Shown here piece after piece: positions 26,399-34,757 of a DNA stretch of 37,453 nt; positions within the stretch are counted from its first letter, which is position 1, and each line of letters opens with the position of its first letter. The stretch spans positions 1 to 37,453 of the forward strand of contig WRKF01000179.1 in NCBI GenBank assembly GCA_009778165.1, written 5' to 3'. The translations under genes were made by a program, and so were the position numbers. The DNA is from Defluviitaleaceae bacterium. Its GTDB lineage: Bacteria; Bacillota; Clostridia; Lachnospirales; UBA5962. The notes under the pieces are model-generated. The model was given only the letters and a program-made list of their open reading frames with translations. It had not been told where the DNA came from and did no database searches.

Positions 26399-26773
26399 TT
26401 ATCGTATAAATCCACTTAAATCAACTCCATGCTTGTGTACTTGCTTTTGGACCATGCCAAAAGTGTCTATGTATGTGTTAAACTTTTCTTCTGGCTGGAC
26501 TAGTACGTCTATAAATACAGATTGCGGACTACATGGGGGCAAATATTCCCAACCTAACAAAAAATCTTCGTCATCAGTTACCTCACGGTTGGTGGTAACA
26601 AAAATATCAATATCGCTGGATTTGCGAGTAGTCCCCTTGGCACAGCTGCCAAACAAAATCACACGGCTGATAAACGGCAAATCGGCGGCGGCGATATTCG
26701 CCAAATATTCCGCCAAATAGTCTCGATAACGCTGCGGTATGTCTAACTCGTCTATTGAGGTTATTGTTCTCAT
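26399..26773 (-). CDS. MNT-type nucleotidyltransferase
   Basis: 124 residues with the minimal nucleotidyltransferase core: ILFGSCAKGTTRKSSDIDIF, the GS...DxD signature, with metal-binding aspartates in SDIDIF. Proteins of this size are often antitoxins that AMPylate a HEPN partner, but no HEPN gene is adjacent. AGGAGG precedes ATG 26773. The gene lies between the two 86-bp repeats and on the opposite strand to the tat operon, suggesting it was inserted or captured by a duplication. Confidence 0.85.
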   Translation of the reverse strand: MRTITSIDELDIPQRYRDYLAEYLANIAAADLPFISRVILFGSCAKGTTRKSSDIDIFVTTNREVTDDEDFLLGWEYLPPCSPQSVFIDVLVQPEEKFNTYIDTFGMVQKQVHKHGVDLSGFIR

Positions 26774-26855
26774 GGCTTACCTCCTTGTTTGTTGTCATTG
26801 TAGCAGTTATCAAGGAAAAAGTCAAATTCAGAAAATATTACTGGAGGATTTATCA

Positions 26856-26941
26856 AATGATTATTTCAAAAAAATAATTGACTACCAGGAATTTATGAGT
26901 TATAATTGGATTAAAATTATATTAAAATTAACAATGCTACT
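26856..26941 (+). repeat. 86-bp promoter-bearing direct repeat, copy 2
   Basis: Contains the promoter of the flavoenzyme-tat genes: TTGACT (26878-26883) and TATAAT (26901-26906), spacer 17 bases. The leader to ATG 27014 is about 100 bases. See copy 1 at 26193-26278. Confidence 0.8.
26878..26906 (+). promoter_or_regulatory. Promoter of the flavoenzyme-tat gene row
   Basis: TTGACT and TATAAT with a 17-base spacer, near consensus. No further strong promoter was noticed before the tat genes, so it may serve the row from 27014 on. Confidence 0.65.
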
Positions 26942-27013
26942 CAAGAACGCTCAAGGCAAACACGACGAGGATGCCAAAGGTTGATTTTGCCTCGGAAAGG
27001 AATAGGTTATACA

Positions 27014-29410
27014 ATGTCAAAGAAAAAACAGAATACGAGCAATCCTAAAATTTCAGACAAAAAAATATCGCGCAGAAATTTCTTGAAGTATACTGCAGCG
27101 GGAACGGCGGTCGTTGCCGCATCGTCTTTAACTCCTCCTCTCATATCTAAATTGGAGATTTACGCAAATGAACCTGAACGACCACCCGTTGGTTCACCGG
27201 ATCTCACTTTTTTGGGAGATGGCGGTTTCCGTACTAGCTCTGCTACGCTTAACCCGCAGGACTACAGCATACGCAACACCACATCCGACTTTAACACACT
27301 CTTTTCTCCGGTTACGATAGGCGCACATACATTTAGCCACCGTATGCTCAAGTCTGCCGCCGGTTCCGGAACACAACTGGCGGGTCTGGGCGATGAGATG
27401 TTAGAATATTACCTAAACATGGCTAGGGGCGGTCTTGAGCTTATTTGGATTGAGCCGCTTATTGGGCAGATTACGCCTCCCTTGCCCCCAAACTCCCCTC
27501 CCAGAGAGGAAGGCTCCCCAATGCAATACAGCCCAATATCCGAAGCAAACGAGGCATTTTTTCGCCGTTTAGTTGAAGAATGTGGCAGATACGGTTGTAA
27601 ATTGGGTATGCAACTGCCTATTTCCGGGCCGGGTCCCATCTCTCCTTTCCCTAACGTTTCAGAAGTTCCTGTTGATGTAATTCAAAATGTTCACCAAGTG
27701 CAAAGCGTAGAAGTGGCAAGACGTTTGCAAGACTTAGGCTTTGTGGGTATCGAAATTAATGCTGCCGGTTTTAATATGGGTAGACATTTTTTATCTCGTT
27801 TTTCTAACAACCGTACCGATGAATACGGCCCGCAAACTTTTGAAAACCGCGCCCGTTGGGTAACAGAATGTATCGAAAGAATAAAAGAGGCTTGCGGAGA
27901 TGATTTTTTGGTTCAGGTTCTTATGAACTGTATAGAAGAAATGGATCTTTTAACAAGCAACAGAGGAACTGCCGCTAATCCGTTTGTGCCGGCTTTTAAC
28001 ATGGTTACAGTACCCAGAAATGATGTAATGAGCGTTGAGGAAGGTGTTGAGCTGGCTCGATTGTTTGAGGCAGCCGGTGCAGACGCTATGCACTTGCGTA
28101 TGGCATCTATGGATATACACCTTGCCGGGCAAGCTGATCTGTACTATATCCTGGGCGGGATTGAAGGTGCAAATGGCTACGGATTCCAATGGGATTTTGA
28201 CCGCCATTGGCAAGGTATGATACGCGGTAACCATGGCGGCATGGGGATGACGTTAGATGTGTGCAGATATTACAAAGAGCGTTTAAATATTCCATGTGGT
28301 ACTGTTACATTTATGGATCCGGTTGCGGCTCCGGAATATTTTGAGCAGGCATTGGCTGATGGCTCTGCCGACTTTTTGTTAATGAAACGCCCGTTTGATG
28401 TGGATCCGGAATACGTTAACAAACTGCGTGAAGGACGCAATGACGAGATACTGGCGTGTATGCGTTGCGGTCATTGCCACGTTGGCGGCGGCTCTCTTGC
28501 ACTGTGGCAAGTTTGGTACTGTCGTGCAAATGCCATGCTCCAACGTGTACATAGAGAAAACCACATTAACCACAGAGGGCATCCTACTAGCTATGCACTT
28601 CCGCCTTCTTCCCAAGTAAAAAGCGTTATGGTAGTGGGCGGCGGACCAGCAGGTATGGAAGTTGCTCGTGTTGCCGCTGAGCGCGGACACAATGTAACAT
28701 TATACGAGGCTGCCGGTCGCCTTGGCGGACTCATGCACTTTGCTGAGTTGGTTAAAGGTCCGCACGAAAATATTAGCCGCTTTGTTCAATGGCATGAAAG
28801 GCAACTTGAGCTAAAAGGGGTAAACGTTGTAACAGGGCATACGGTAGATCAGGCTTTTATTAATGAACAAGCACCGGATGTGTTGGTAGTTGCAACAGGT
28901 GCATCGTATGGTACCATGCCCACTCCCGCCGACGGCAACGACGGTAGCGTTCCGATAATCCCCTACCCCGATTTTATCGCTACAAACATGGGCGATACTG
29001 TGTTAATATGGGGCAGTGGTGCTTTAGGTTTTGATGCCGCACTTTGGCTCACGGTGCGGGGCAAAAAGGTTGTTATAGTTACAGACCGTCCGGATGATCA
29101 AATCCTTGTGGAGCAAAGTTGGCATGCCAAACGTATGATGACATCGGCACTTTATTCAAAAGGGCTTAGAGTTTGGACGCAGGCTTCTATTACTCAAATT
29201 GCAAACGGCAATGCTTATGTAATGACGGGAGCTAACACCCAAACAATAATCCCGTGTGATACAATACTGGATGCTTCTCAAATGGTGCAAAACACTAGCC
29301 TTATGACAGGTGTAAACGTTGCTGAAACTTATGCAATAGGCGACTGTTATAACCCTTACAATATTGCGTATGCCATTCACCACGGCAACGATATTGGACG
29401 CACTATATAA
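27014..29410 (+). CDS. Tat-exported Old Yellow Enzyme-type flavoprotein oxidoreductase
   Basis: 798 residues from ATG 27014 (the longer frame begins with TTG). Twin-arginine signal SRRNFLK at 19-25, then a hydrophobic stretch. Residues about 65-430 are an FMN-binding OYE-type TIM barrel (VTIGAHTFSHRMLKSAAG; GFVGIEINAAGFNMGRHFLS). A four-cysteine site starts near residue 482 (CMRCGHC, then Cys after 14 residues), followed by an FAD/NAD(P) domain (VMVVGGGPAGMEVARVA near 539; second Rossmann motif WGSGALGFDAA near 663). The layout is that of 2,4-dienoyl-CoA reductase relatives. Substrate unknown; a role in extracellular reduction of an enone or other electron acceptor is inference. Followed by the tat genes. 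Confidence 0.9.
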   Translation: MSKKKQNTSNPKISDKKISRRNFLKYTAAGTAVVAASSLTPPLISKLEIYANEPERPPVGSPDLTFLGDGGFRTSSATLNPQDYSIRNTTSDFNTLFSPVTIGAHTFSHRMLKSAAGSGTQLAGLGDEMLEYYLNMARGGLELIWIEPLIGQITPPLPPNSPPREEGSPMQYSPISEANEAFFRRLVEECGRYGCKLGMQLPISGPGPISPFPNVSEVPVDVIQNVHQVQSVEVARRLQDLGFVGIEINAAGFNMGRHFLSRFSNNRTDEYGPQTFENRARWVTECIERIKEACGDDFLVQVLMNCIEEMDLLTSNRGTAANPFVPAFNMVTVPRNDVMSVEEGVELARLFEAAGADAMHLRMASMDIHLAGQADLYYILGGIEGANGYGFQWDFDRHWQGMIRGNHGGMGMTLDVCRYYKERLNIPCGTVTFMDPVAAPEYFEQALADGSADFLLMKRPFDVDPEYVNKLREGRNDEILACMRCGHCHVGGGSLALWQVWYCRANAMLQRVHRENHINHRGHPTSYALPPSSQVKSVMVVGGGPAGMEVARVAAERGHNVTLYEAAGRLGGLMHFAELVKGPHENISRFVQWHERQLELKGVNVVTGHTVDQAFINEQAPDVLVVATGASYGTMPTPADGNDGSVPIIPYPDFIATNMGDTVLIWGSGALGFDAALWLTVRGKKVVIVTDRPDDQILVEQSWHAKRMMTSALYSKGLRVWTQASITQIANGNAYVMTGANTQTIIPCDTILDASQMVQNTSLMTGVNVAETYAIGDCYNPYNIAYAIHHGNDIGRTI

Positions 29411-29430
29411 ATGTTTTTACTATACGTGTC

Positions 29431-29463
29431 ATATGTGGGCAAGTGTATTTCCTGCCCACATAT
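29431..29463 (+). other. Hairpin between the flavoenzyme and tatB-like genes
   Basis: ATATGTGGGCA and TGCCCACATAT form a perfect 11-pair stem with an 11-base loop. No T tract follows, so it may partly terminate transcription or protect the upstream mRNA 3' end, giving more enzyme than translocase. Confidence 0.5.
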
Positions 29464-29493
29464 ATAGCGTATTTCCCCAAGAGGAGGCTCTCT

Positions 29494-29823
29494 TTGTTTA
29501 ATATAAGTATAGGCGAGTTTATCATTATACTTTTGGTTGCATTTATTATTGTTGGGCCTTCTGATTTGCCAAAAGTTGCAAGAGGATTGGGCAAGGCCGT
29601 AAGATACATTAAAAATCTGTGGGGCCAAATGTTAAACGCCGCAGATTTGGAAAGTGAAGTAAAGGATATAAATAATATAAAAAAGCAAGCTGAAAGCACC
29701 GCACAATCCATTAACCCAAATGAGCTACTAGGTCCCATAAAAAAAGAAGTTAAGGGTTTGGAAAAAACCATAAACACTGGCAGTAAAGAAATATCCGAAA
29801 ATTTGAAAAAACTTAAAAGTTAA
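29494..29823 (+). CDS. TatA/TatB-family translocase subunit (TatB-like)
   Basis: 109 residues from TTG 29494, chosen because AGGAGG ends six bases upstream and the N-terminus then reads MFNISIGEFIIILLVAFIIVGPSDLPKVARGLGK in family register; a 17-residue longer frame starts with GTG at 29443 inside the hairpin. One N-terminal membrane helix, the VGP hinge, an amphipathic helix and a charged C-terminal tail. The Pro after Gly in the hinge and the long tail are TatB-like, but assignment within the TatA/B family is tentative. Confidence 0.85.
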   Translation: MFNISIGEFIIILLVAFIIVGPSDLPKVARGLGKAVRYIKNLWGQMLNAADLESEVKDINNIKKQAESTAQSINPNELLGPIKKEVKGLEKTINTGSKEISENLKKLKS

Positions 29824-29842
29824 AAATTAACGAAAGGACACT

Positions 29843-30082
29843 ATGAATATGGTATATTATGAGCTAGTGCTTATGCGAATAGGCACAATGGAAATAGTAT
29901 TAATTGTAGTTTTAGCTCTAATCCTTTTTGGTGGTAGCAAAATATCCGGTTTAGGCAAAGCGTTGGGAACCAGTATACGGGATTTCAAAAAAGAGCTAAA
30001 CGACGTTGAAAAAGCGGCAAAATCTGACACAACAATCTCTAAATCCGAAAAAACCGAAACCACCGAAAGCAAAGACGTATAA
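29843..30082 (+). CDS. tatA: Twin-arginine translocase pore subunit TatA
   Basis: 79 residues. After a short leader, MEIVLIVVLALILFGGSKISGLGKALG shows the membrane helix and FG hinge of TatA, then the amphipathic helix (TSIRDFKKEL) and a polar tail rich in Ser, Thr, Glu and Lys. Start ATG 29843 with AAAGGA; an internal Met at residue 11 or 16 would also give a working TatA. Ends one base before tatC. Confidence 0.9.
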   Translation: MNMVYYELVLMRIGTMEIVLIVVLALILFGGSKISGLGKALGTSIRDFKKELNDVEKAAKSDTTISKSEKTETTESKDV

Positions 30083-30880
30083 ATGTACAACAAAACTAAA
30101 GAAATAGAGCCCGTTGTGGCAGAAAAAGAAAAAGAAGAAGAAAACATAGGAAATGAGGAAAAAACTGCGGAGAACCAAACATTTTTTAGCCATTTAGAAG
30201 AATTGCGAAAAGTTTTGATAGTTTGCATAGCTTCCATTTTTGTGGGCTTCGTGGTAACTTTCGCTTTTTTTTCCGAAGCTATCCTTAACTTTATTACTGC
30301 CCCATTAACCGAACACAATGTTGCAGTGGTATATATAGGCCTTGCAGAAGTATTTACAACGCAATTAAGAGTTTCCTTTATTGGTGGTGTGCTACTGGCT
30401 TCTCCCATATTATTTTGGAAAGTGTGGTCTTTTTTGAAACCCGCACTTTTCCCCAAAGAAAAACGCATGTTTTCTTCGGTCTTTTTTGTGATGATTTTTT
30501 TGTTTGTTGCCGGGGTTACCTTCGCTTATTTTTTGGTGTTTAATATCGTTATCAACTTTTTTTTGATAACAGGTGAAGGGATAGCAACGCCAATGATATC
30601 CATGGAAAGATTCTTAGGGTTGCTGCTTAGTTTTGTTATCCCTTTTGGGTTAATATTTCAAACACCCGTTGTAATAATATTATTGCATAAACTTGGCATT
30701 ATAACTATAGTAGGTCTTAAAAAGATACGAAAGTATGTGATTTTTGGGATTGTGGTACTCTCTGCCCTTGTAACCCCACCGGATATTATATCTCTTTTTA
30801 TGATGGCGGTTCCGGGTATCGCACTGTACGAGATAGGTATAATATTTGCTAAGTTAAATGAATTGCGAAAACCTGCGTGA
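30083..30880 (+). CDS. tatC: Twin-arginine translocase receptor subunit TatC
   Basis: 265 residues, six membrane helices. Family landmarks: FSHLEELRKVL, the PLTEHN loop, ASPILFWKVWSFLKPALFPKEKR, and VLSALVTPPDIIS. TatC binds the twin-arginine signal. It has a charged extension of about 33 residues before HLEELR (many Glu and Lys), longer than usual. Starts immediately after the tatA stop; the first GNAT gene follows by 22 bases. The nearby flavoprotein is its evident substrate. Confidence 0.95.
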   Translation: MYNKTKEIEPVVAEKEKEEENIGNEEKTAENQTFFSHLEELRKVLIVCIASIFVGFVVTFAFFSEAILNFITAPLTEHNVAVVYIGLAEVFTTQLRVSFIGGVLLASPILFWKVWSFLKPALFPKEKRMFSSVFFVMIFLFVAGVTFAYFLVFNIVINFFLITGEGIATPMISMERFLGLLLSFVIPFGLIFQTPVVIILLHKLGIITIVGLKKIRKYVIFGIVVLSALVTPPDIISLFMMAVPGIALYEIGIIFAKLNELRKPA

Positions 30881-30902
30881 AGCACGGTTTATAGGAGGTA
30901 TT

Positions 30903-31421
30903 ATGTATATAGAAACAGAAAGGTTGATACTACGTGAATTCACACTGGATGATTTCACTGCTCTACATGAGATATTGAGCGACCCAATAACTATGGAGTA
31001 TGTTGATGACTGCCTTAGCGAAGAAGAGACACGCGAGTATCTTGAGGAATATTGCATCGAAGACGAGGGGGCATTTGCAGTATTGGATAAAACTACTGGC
31101 AAGTTAATCGGGTTTGTCGAATTTTGCGGAGGCGACGATGACCCCGAACTTCGTGAAATTGGTTGGGTTTTCAAAAAAGATTTTTGCGGTAAAGACTTTG
31201 AATATGAGTCCGGAACTGCTATAATAGACTATGCCTTTACAGAAATGGATACACATAGAATTTTTGCAAAAACTGGGGATGCAGAACAGTCTAGTTTGTT
31301 GAAAAGGTTAGGTATGACCCAAGAAGCTGTGTTACGCCAACACGATAAGGCTTTGGATGGCAATGGATGGCGTGACATATATTGTTTTGGCATTTTAAGT
31401 TTTGAAAGGGGTGGCAAATAA
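30903..31421 (+). CDS. GNAT acetyltransferase, RimJ/RimL-like, first of a tandem pair
   Basis: 172 residues from ATG 30903 with AGGAGG upstream. Typical start ETERLILREFTLDDF, and LLKRLGMTQEAVLRQH near the end. The acetyl-CoA pyrophosphate loop, WGKGFAYEA in the neighbouring paralogue, reads CGKDFEYES here, with Asp and Glu replacing Gly and Ala. It may have weak or no catalysis. Its stop codon overlaps the start of the next gene by one base. Confidence 0.85.
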   Translation: MYIETERLILREFTLDDFTALHEILSDPITMEYVDDCLSEEETREYLEEYCIEDEGAFAVLDKTTGKLIGFVEFCGGDDDPELREIGWVFKKDFCGKDFEYESGTAIIDYAFTEMDTHRIFAKTGDAEQSSLLKRLGMTQEAVLRQHDKALDGNGWRDIYCFGILSFERGGK

Positions 31422-31942
31422 TGAGGATAGAAACCGAAAGGCTAGTACTGCGTGAATTCACACCGGAGGATTTTGACGTTTTGCACCAACTAATGAGCGA
31501 CCCCGTTGTGATGGAAAATGTAGAAGAAGCCTATACCGAAGAGCATACTCGTGAACATCTTGAAGATTACTGTATAGAAAAGAAAAATGCACTGGCGGTT
31601 GTTGATAAAAAAACAGATGTTTTCATAGGTTGTATGCAGCTGACAAAAGGCGAAAATTTAGAAGTACGCCAAATCGGTTGGGTATTTGGTAAAGACTTTT
31701 GGGGTAAAGGTTTTGCCTATGAAGCCGCAAGTAAACTTATGGAGTATGGCTTTAAGGAAATGAAACTGCACAAAATCTTTGCAAGTACAATGGATGGGGT
31801 TAAATCTTCCAATTTAATGAAAAAGCTGGGCATGACCCAAGAAGGTGTACTACGCTTACATACCAAATCACCTGACGGCAATGAATGGCGAGATAGGTAT
31901 TACTACGGTATCCTGCGGGATGAATATCTTGCAAACATATAG
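31421..31942 (+). CDS. GNAT acetyltransferase, RimJ/RimL-like, second of a tandem pair
   Basis: 173 residues, clearly paralogous to the preceding gene (ETERLVLREFTPEDF; RQIGWVFGKDFWGKGFAYEA; LMKKLGMTQEGVLRLH). The acetyl-CoA loop is canonical. Relatives acetylate N-terminal or small-molecule amines; the substrate cannot be told. AGGGGTGG precedes ATG 31421. The pair arose by local duplication. Confidence 0.9.
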   Translation: MRIETERLVLREFTPEDFDVLHQLMSDPVVMENVEEAYTEEHTREHLEDYCIEKKNALAVVDKKTDVFIGCMQLTKGENLEVRQIGWVFGKDFWGKGFAYEAASKLMEYGFKEMKLHKIFASTMDGVKSSNLMKKLGMTQEGVLRLHTKSPDGNEWRDRYYYGILRDEYLANI

Positions 31943-31964
31943 GCAGTATTTGGGAGCAATACAA

Positions 31965-32888
31965 ATGGACAGAATTTCACCAACAAACGACCTTGCATTT
32001 AAGAAAGTGCTTGCAAGTATAGAAAATAAAGATATTTTACAAGGGTTGATAACGGATTTTTATGATATAGAAATAACAGACCTTTCAATCAACAATCCGT
32101 ACAGCATAGCAGATTATAAGGAAATACTAAATGGTCTAGAATTTGTACAACTTAGACAAACGATAAAGGATATATCGGCAACTTTTAAACTCTTGCCGAA
32201 TATATCCGAAAGCGCTGCTGATTTTGTATCTGAGTTACAGGTACGCAAATCACGCTTTTTTGACGAGCGTTCATTGTATTACCCTTTTAATCGGTTTTGT
32301 CAAAACTATAATTTAGCCGATAACATGATAAAAGATTCATCGGCTAAGCCGAACAAATATTCTAGTTTACGCCCTGTATATTCGCTAAATGTATTGGGTT
32401 ACACTCATTTTAATGACGATTATAACGACAACGCACTACACATTTTTGAACTTTATGACATAAAACGACAGCGGCGGTATAGGCAAAATTTAATAAAAAT
32501 TGCGTTTTTTGAATTGACGAAAAACACAGGATTAACCACAAACCAGCGGCATTGGCTTGATTATTTTAACCATGGCACAGTCAACGATAATGCGCCAGAT
32601 TACATAAAAAAGGCGAGTTATTTAATTGAACTTGTTAACTTGGCGGAGGAAGAGAAGATGATAGTACAAGCATTGGAAAAAGCAGAGGCAATCAGGATTG
32701 CCGAGATTGATCAAGGTCGGTTTGAAGGGCGGGTAGAGGGACGGATGGAAGGGCATTTGGAAAAGGCTCTGCAAATAGCTCAAGCCATGCTAGAAGATGG
32801 CGAGTCGTTCGCAAAAATAAAGCGATACACAGGCTTACAAGAAAGTGAAATATTGGCGTTGAAAGCAAATTCCACAAAAACACCGTAA
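31965..32888 (+). CDS. Rpn-family PD-(D/E)XK nuclease/putative transposase
   Basis: 307 residues from ATG 31965 (MDRISPTNDLAFKKVLAS, the usual N-terminus; the longer frame overlaps the GNAT gene). ENKDILQGLITDFY follows, and SELQVRKSRFFDERSLYY gives the E-x-Q part of the nuclease core. The C-terminal part has the customary repeats (RFEGRVEGRMEGHLEKA) and a GLQESEILAL end. Such proteins promote RecA-independent recombination in E. coli; many are horizontally mobile. GGGAGC precedes the start. Confidence 0.9.
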   Translation: MDRISPTNDLAFKKVLASIENKDILQGLITDFYDIEITDLSINNPYSIADYKEILNGLEFVQLRQTIKDISATFKLLPNISESAADFVSELQVRKSRFFDERSLYYPFNRFCQNYNLADNMIKDSSAKPNKYSSLRPVYSLNVLGYTHFNDDYNDNALHIFELYDIKRQRRYRQNLIKIAFFELTKNTGLTTNQRHWLDYFNHGTVNDNAPDYIKKASYLIELVNLAEEEKMIVQALEKAEAIRIAEIDQGRFEGRVEGRMEGHLEKALQIAQAMLEDGESFAKIKRYTGLQESEILALKANSTKTP

Positions 32889-32954
32889 TCATCTACTTTT
32901 AGCGTATTGACACAAGTTAAATAACCATAAAAACATATTTTTGAGGTTTTATCC

Positions 32955-34757
32955 ATGCTAGATATAAGAAAATACAAAGGGATAGACGTACTCCGTCTTC
33001 CCTTTAAAGTTTCGCCCTTTTTTGTTGTTTTGTATTTTATTTTAGAATTTGTACAAGCTATTGTGCCAACAGCTTTGTTGGCACTGGCTACAGCATTTTT
33101 TGTAGATACTGCAATTGCTATTTTTGCAGGAGAGGCTGTTTCAAATGCTATTTACTTGCCCTTGTGGCTTTTGCTTTTAATAGTTTTGATTATTAACGTT
33201 ATTGGCAGCATTTCTACACTGGTAGAGTCTAAGGTTAGACTTTCTGTGGAACGTGCGTATATGCCGGAAATATTGAATGTAAGGGCACATTTAGACTATA
33301 AACACATAGAAAACGCCGACAGTTGGGAAATAGTTGAGCGTGTTTCACAAGGCCTTACAGAAAGAATAAAAAATGGCATTGATGCATACGGAGCGATTTT
33401 AAGAAATATTATTTCTATACTTGCTGTTTTGGGCTTAATTGTTACGCAAGTTTGGTGGGCTGCCGCTGTAGTAATGGTTATTAGTGTGCCGCTTTTTGTT
33501 GTGGCACTGTATGCTGGCAAAAAAAATTATGATGCAGAGGTAGAAGCCTATAAACTGGAACGCAGTTTCGTATATTTAAGCGACGAGGTGCTCACAAACC
33601 GAGATGCCGCCGACGAACGGACACTTTTTGGCTTTTCTGACTATGCAACTAAACAATATAGCAAAAAACATGAAATTGCACGAAAGGCACTGCTCAAAGT
33701 TTCCATAAAAATCCACTTGTTTTTACAATCTACGAGCATCTCTATGGCGATTATTGCATTTGCAATTACATTTGCACTTATAAACCCTGTTATAACAGGC
33801 GAATTAAGCCCCGGAATGTTTATGGGTATTGTAGCAGCTATTTTTGGACTCGTAGAAACCCTGGGTTGGTCGCTGCAAGAAGCAGCAAAAAATCTTTCGA
33901 CTTCAAAAGAATTTATGAAAGATTTGACGAAATTTATGGAGCTGAGCCGTGCAGACGGTGCGGCAGACTTGCCGGACAAAGAGCCGATTGTATTTGAAAG
34001 CCTGGAATTTTGTAATGTGAGTTTTAAATATCCCACAGCAAAAAGTCCGATTTTGAACGGGTTGTCATTTTCGCTAAACGCAGGCAAACATTATTCTTTT
34101 GTTGGTGTAAACGGTGCAGGAAAAACGACTATTATTAAGTTGATTACAGGGCTTTACAAAGAATACGACGGCGAAATTCTAATTAATGGCAAGGAGCTAC
34201 GCACATACCCCGCCGGAACGCTAAAGGCTCTTTTTTCTGTTATTTATCAAGACTTTGCACGTTACCAAATTTCTTTGGCAGATAACATTGCATTAGGCGA
34301 TGCGGCACAAGAAGCCGCGCAAGAAATAGAAGAAGAAAAAATCCTCGAAATTGCTTCTGTAGCAGATTTAGACGATGCGATAGAAGAGCTAGAAGACGGT
34401 ATAAACACGCCGCTAGGTAAGATAGAAGACGAGGGCGTAGATTTGTCTGGTGGTCAATGGCAAAAAGTTGCAATAGCTCGCTCACTTTTATCACGTGCTC
34501 CAATAAAAATTTTAGATGAGCCGACTGCCTCTCTTGATCCAATAGCAGAGAGCCGTATTTATCAAGAGTTTGAGGGCTTAATGAAAGGTAAAACCACCAT
34601 TTTTATTAGCCACCGCCTTGGCTCCACAAAACTGGCAGACGAAATTATTGTTATTAACAACGGTGGCATATCAGAAAGAGGCAGCCACGACACTTTAATG
34701 GAAGCCGGCGGAATTTACGCTGAAATGTTTGACTCCCAAAGGAGGTGGTACGAATGA
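32955..34757 (+). CDS. ABC exporter half-transporter 1 (permease-ATPase fusion)
   Basis: 600 residues: about six membrane helices in the first 330, then a nucleotide-binding domain with Walker A GVNGAGKTT near 385, Q loop IYQDFARYQ, signature LSGGQWQKVAIARS near 497, Walker B IKILDEPTASLD near 517 and the H loop ISHRLGS. All ATPase residues are present. The QDFxRY text is common in peptide or drug exporters of Firmicutes. GAGG lies nine bases before ATG 32955. The stop overlaps the next gene start (ATGA), so the two halves probably form a heterodimer. Substrate unknown. Confidence 0.93.
   Translation: MLDIRKYKGIDVLRLPFKVSPFFVVLYFILEFVQAIVPTALLALATAFFVDTAIAIFAGEAVSNAIYLPLWLLLLIVLIINVIGSISTLVESKVRLSVERAYMPEILNVRAHLDYKHIENADSWEIVERVSQGLTERIKNGIDAYGAILRNIISILAVLGLIVTQVWWAAAVVMVISVPLFVVALYAGKKNYDAEVEAYKLERSFVYLSDEVLTNRDAADERTLFGFSDYATKQYSKKHEIARKALLKVSIKIHLFLQSTSISMAIIAFAITFALINPVITGELSPGMFMGIVAAIFGLVETLGWSLQEAAKNLSTSKEFMKDLTKFMELSRADGAADLPDKEPIVFESLEFCNVSFKYPTAKSPILNGLSFSLNAGKHYSFVGVNGAGKTTIIKLITGLYKEYDGEILINGKELRTYPAGTLKALFSVIYQDFARYQISLADNIALGDAAQEAAQEIEEEKILEIASVADLDDAIEELEDGINTPLGKIEDEGVDLSGGQWQKVAIARSLLSRAPIKILDEPTASLDPIAESRIYQEFEGLMKGKTTIFISHRLGSTKLADEIIVINNGGISERGSHDTLMEAGGIYAEMFDSQRRWYE

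Noticed and set aside
26739-26984. Plus-strand frame of 81 codons ahead of the Tat-exported flavoenzyme
   Set aside because: It runs through the antisense of the nucleotidyltransferase start and then the promoter repeat; the non-coding promoter reading explains the conserved part better.
31213-31227. A 13-base match to the end of the MITE-like repeat (CGGAACTGCTATA) inside the first GNAT gene
   Set aside because: It lies in normal coding sequence without the rest of the element and is probably chance.
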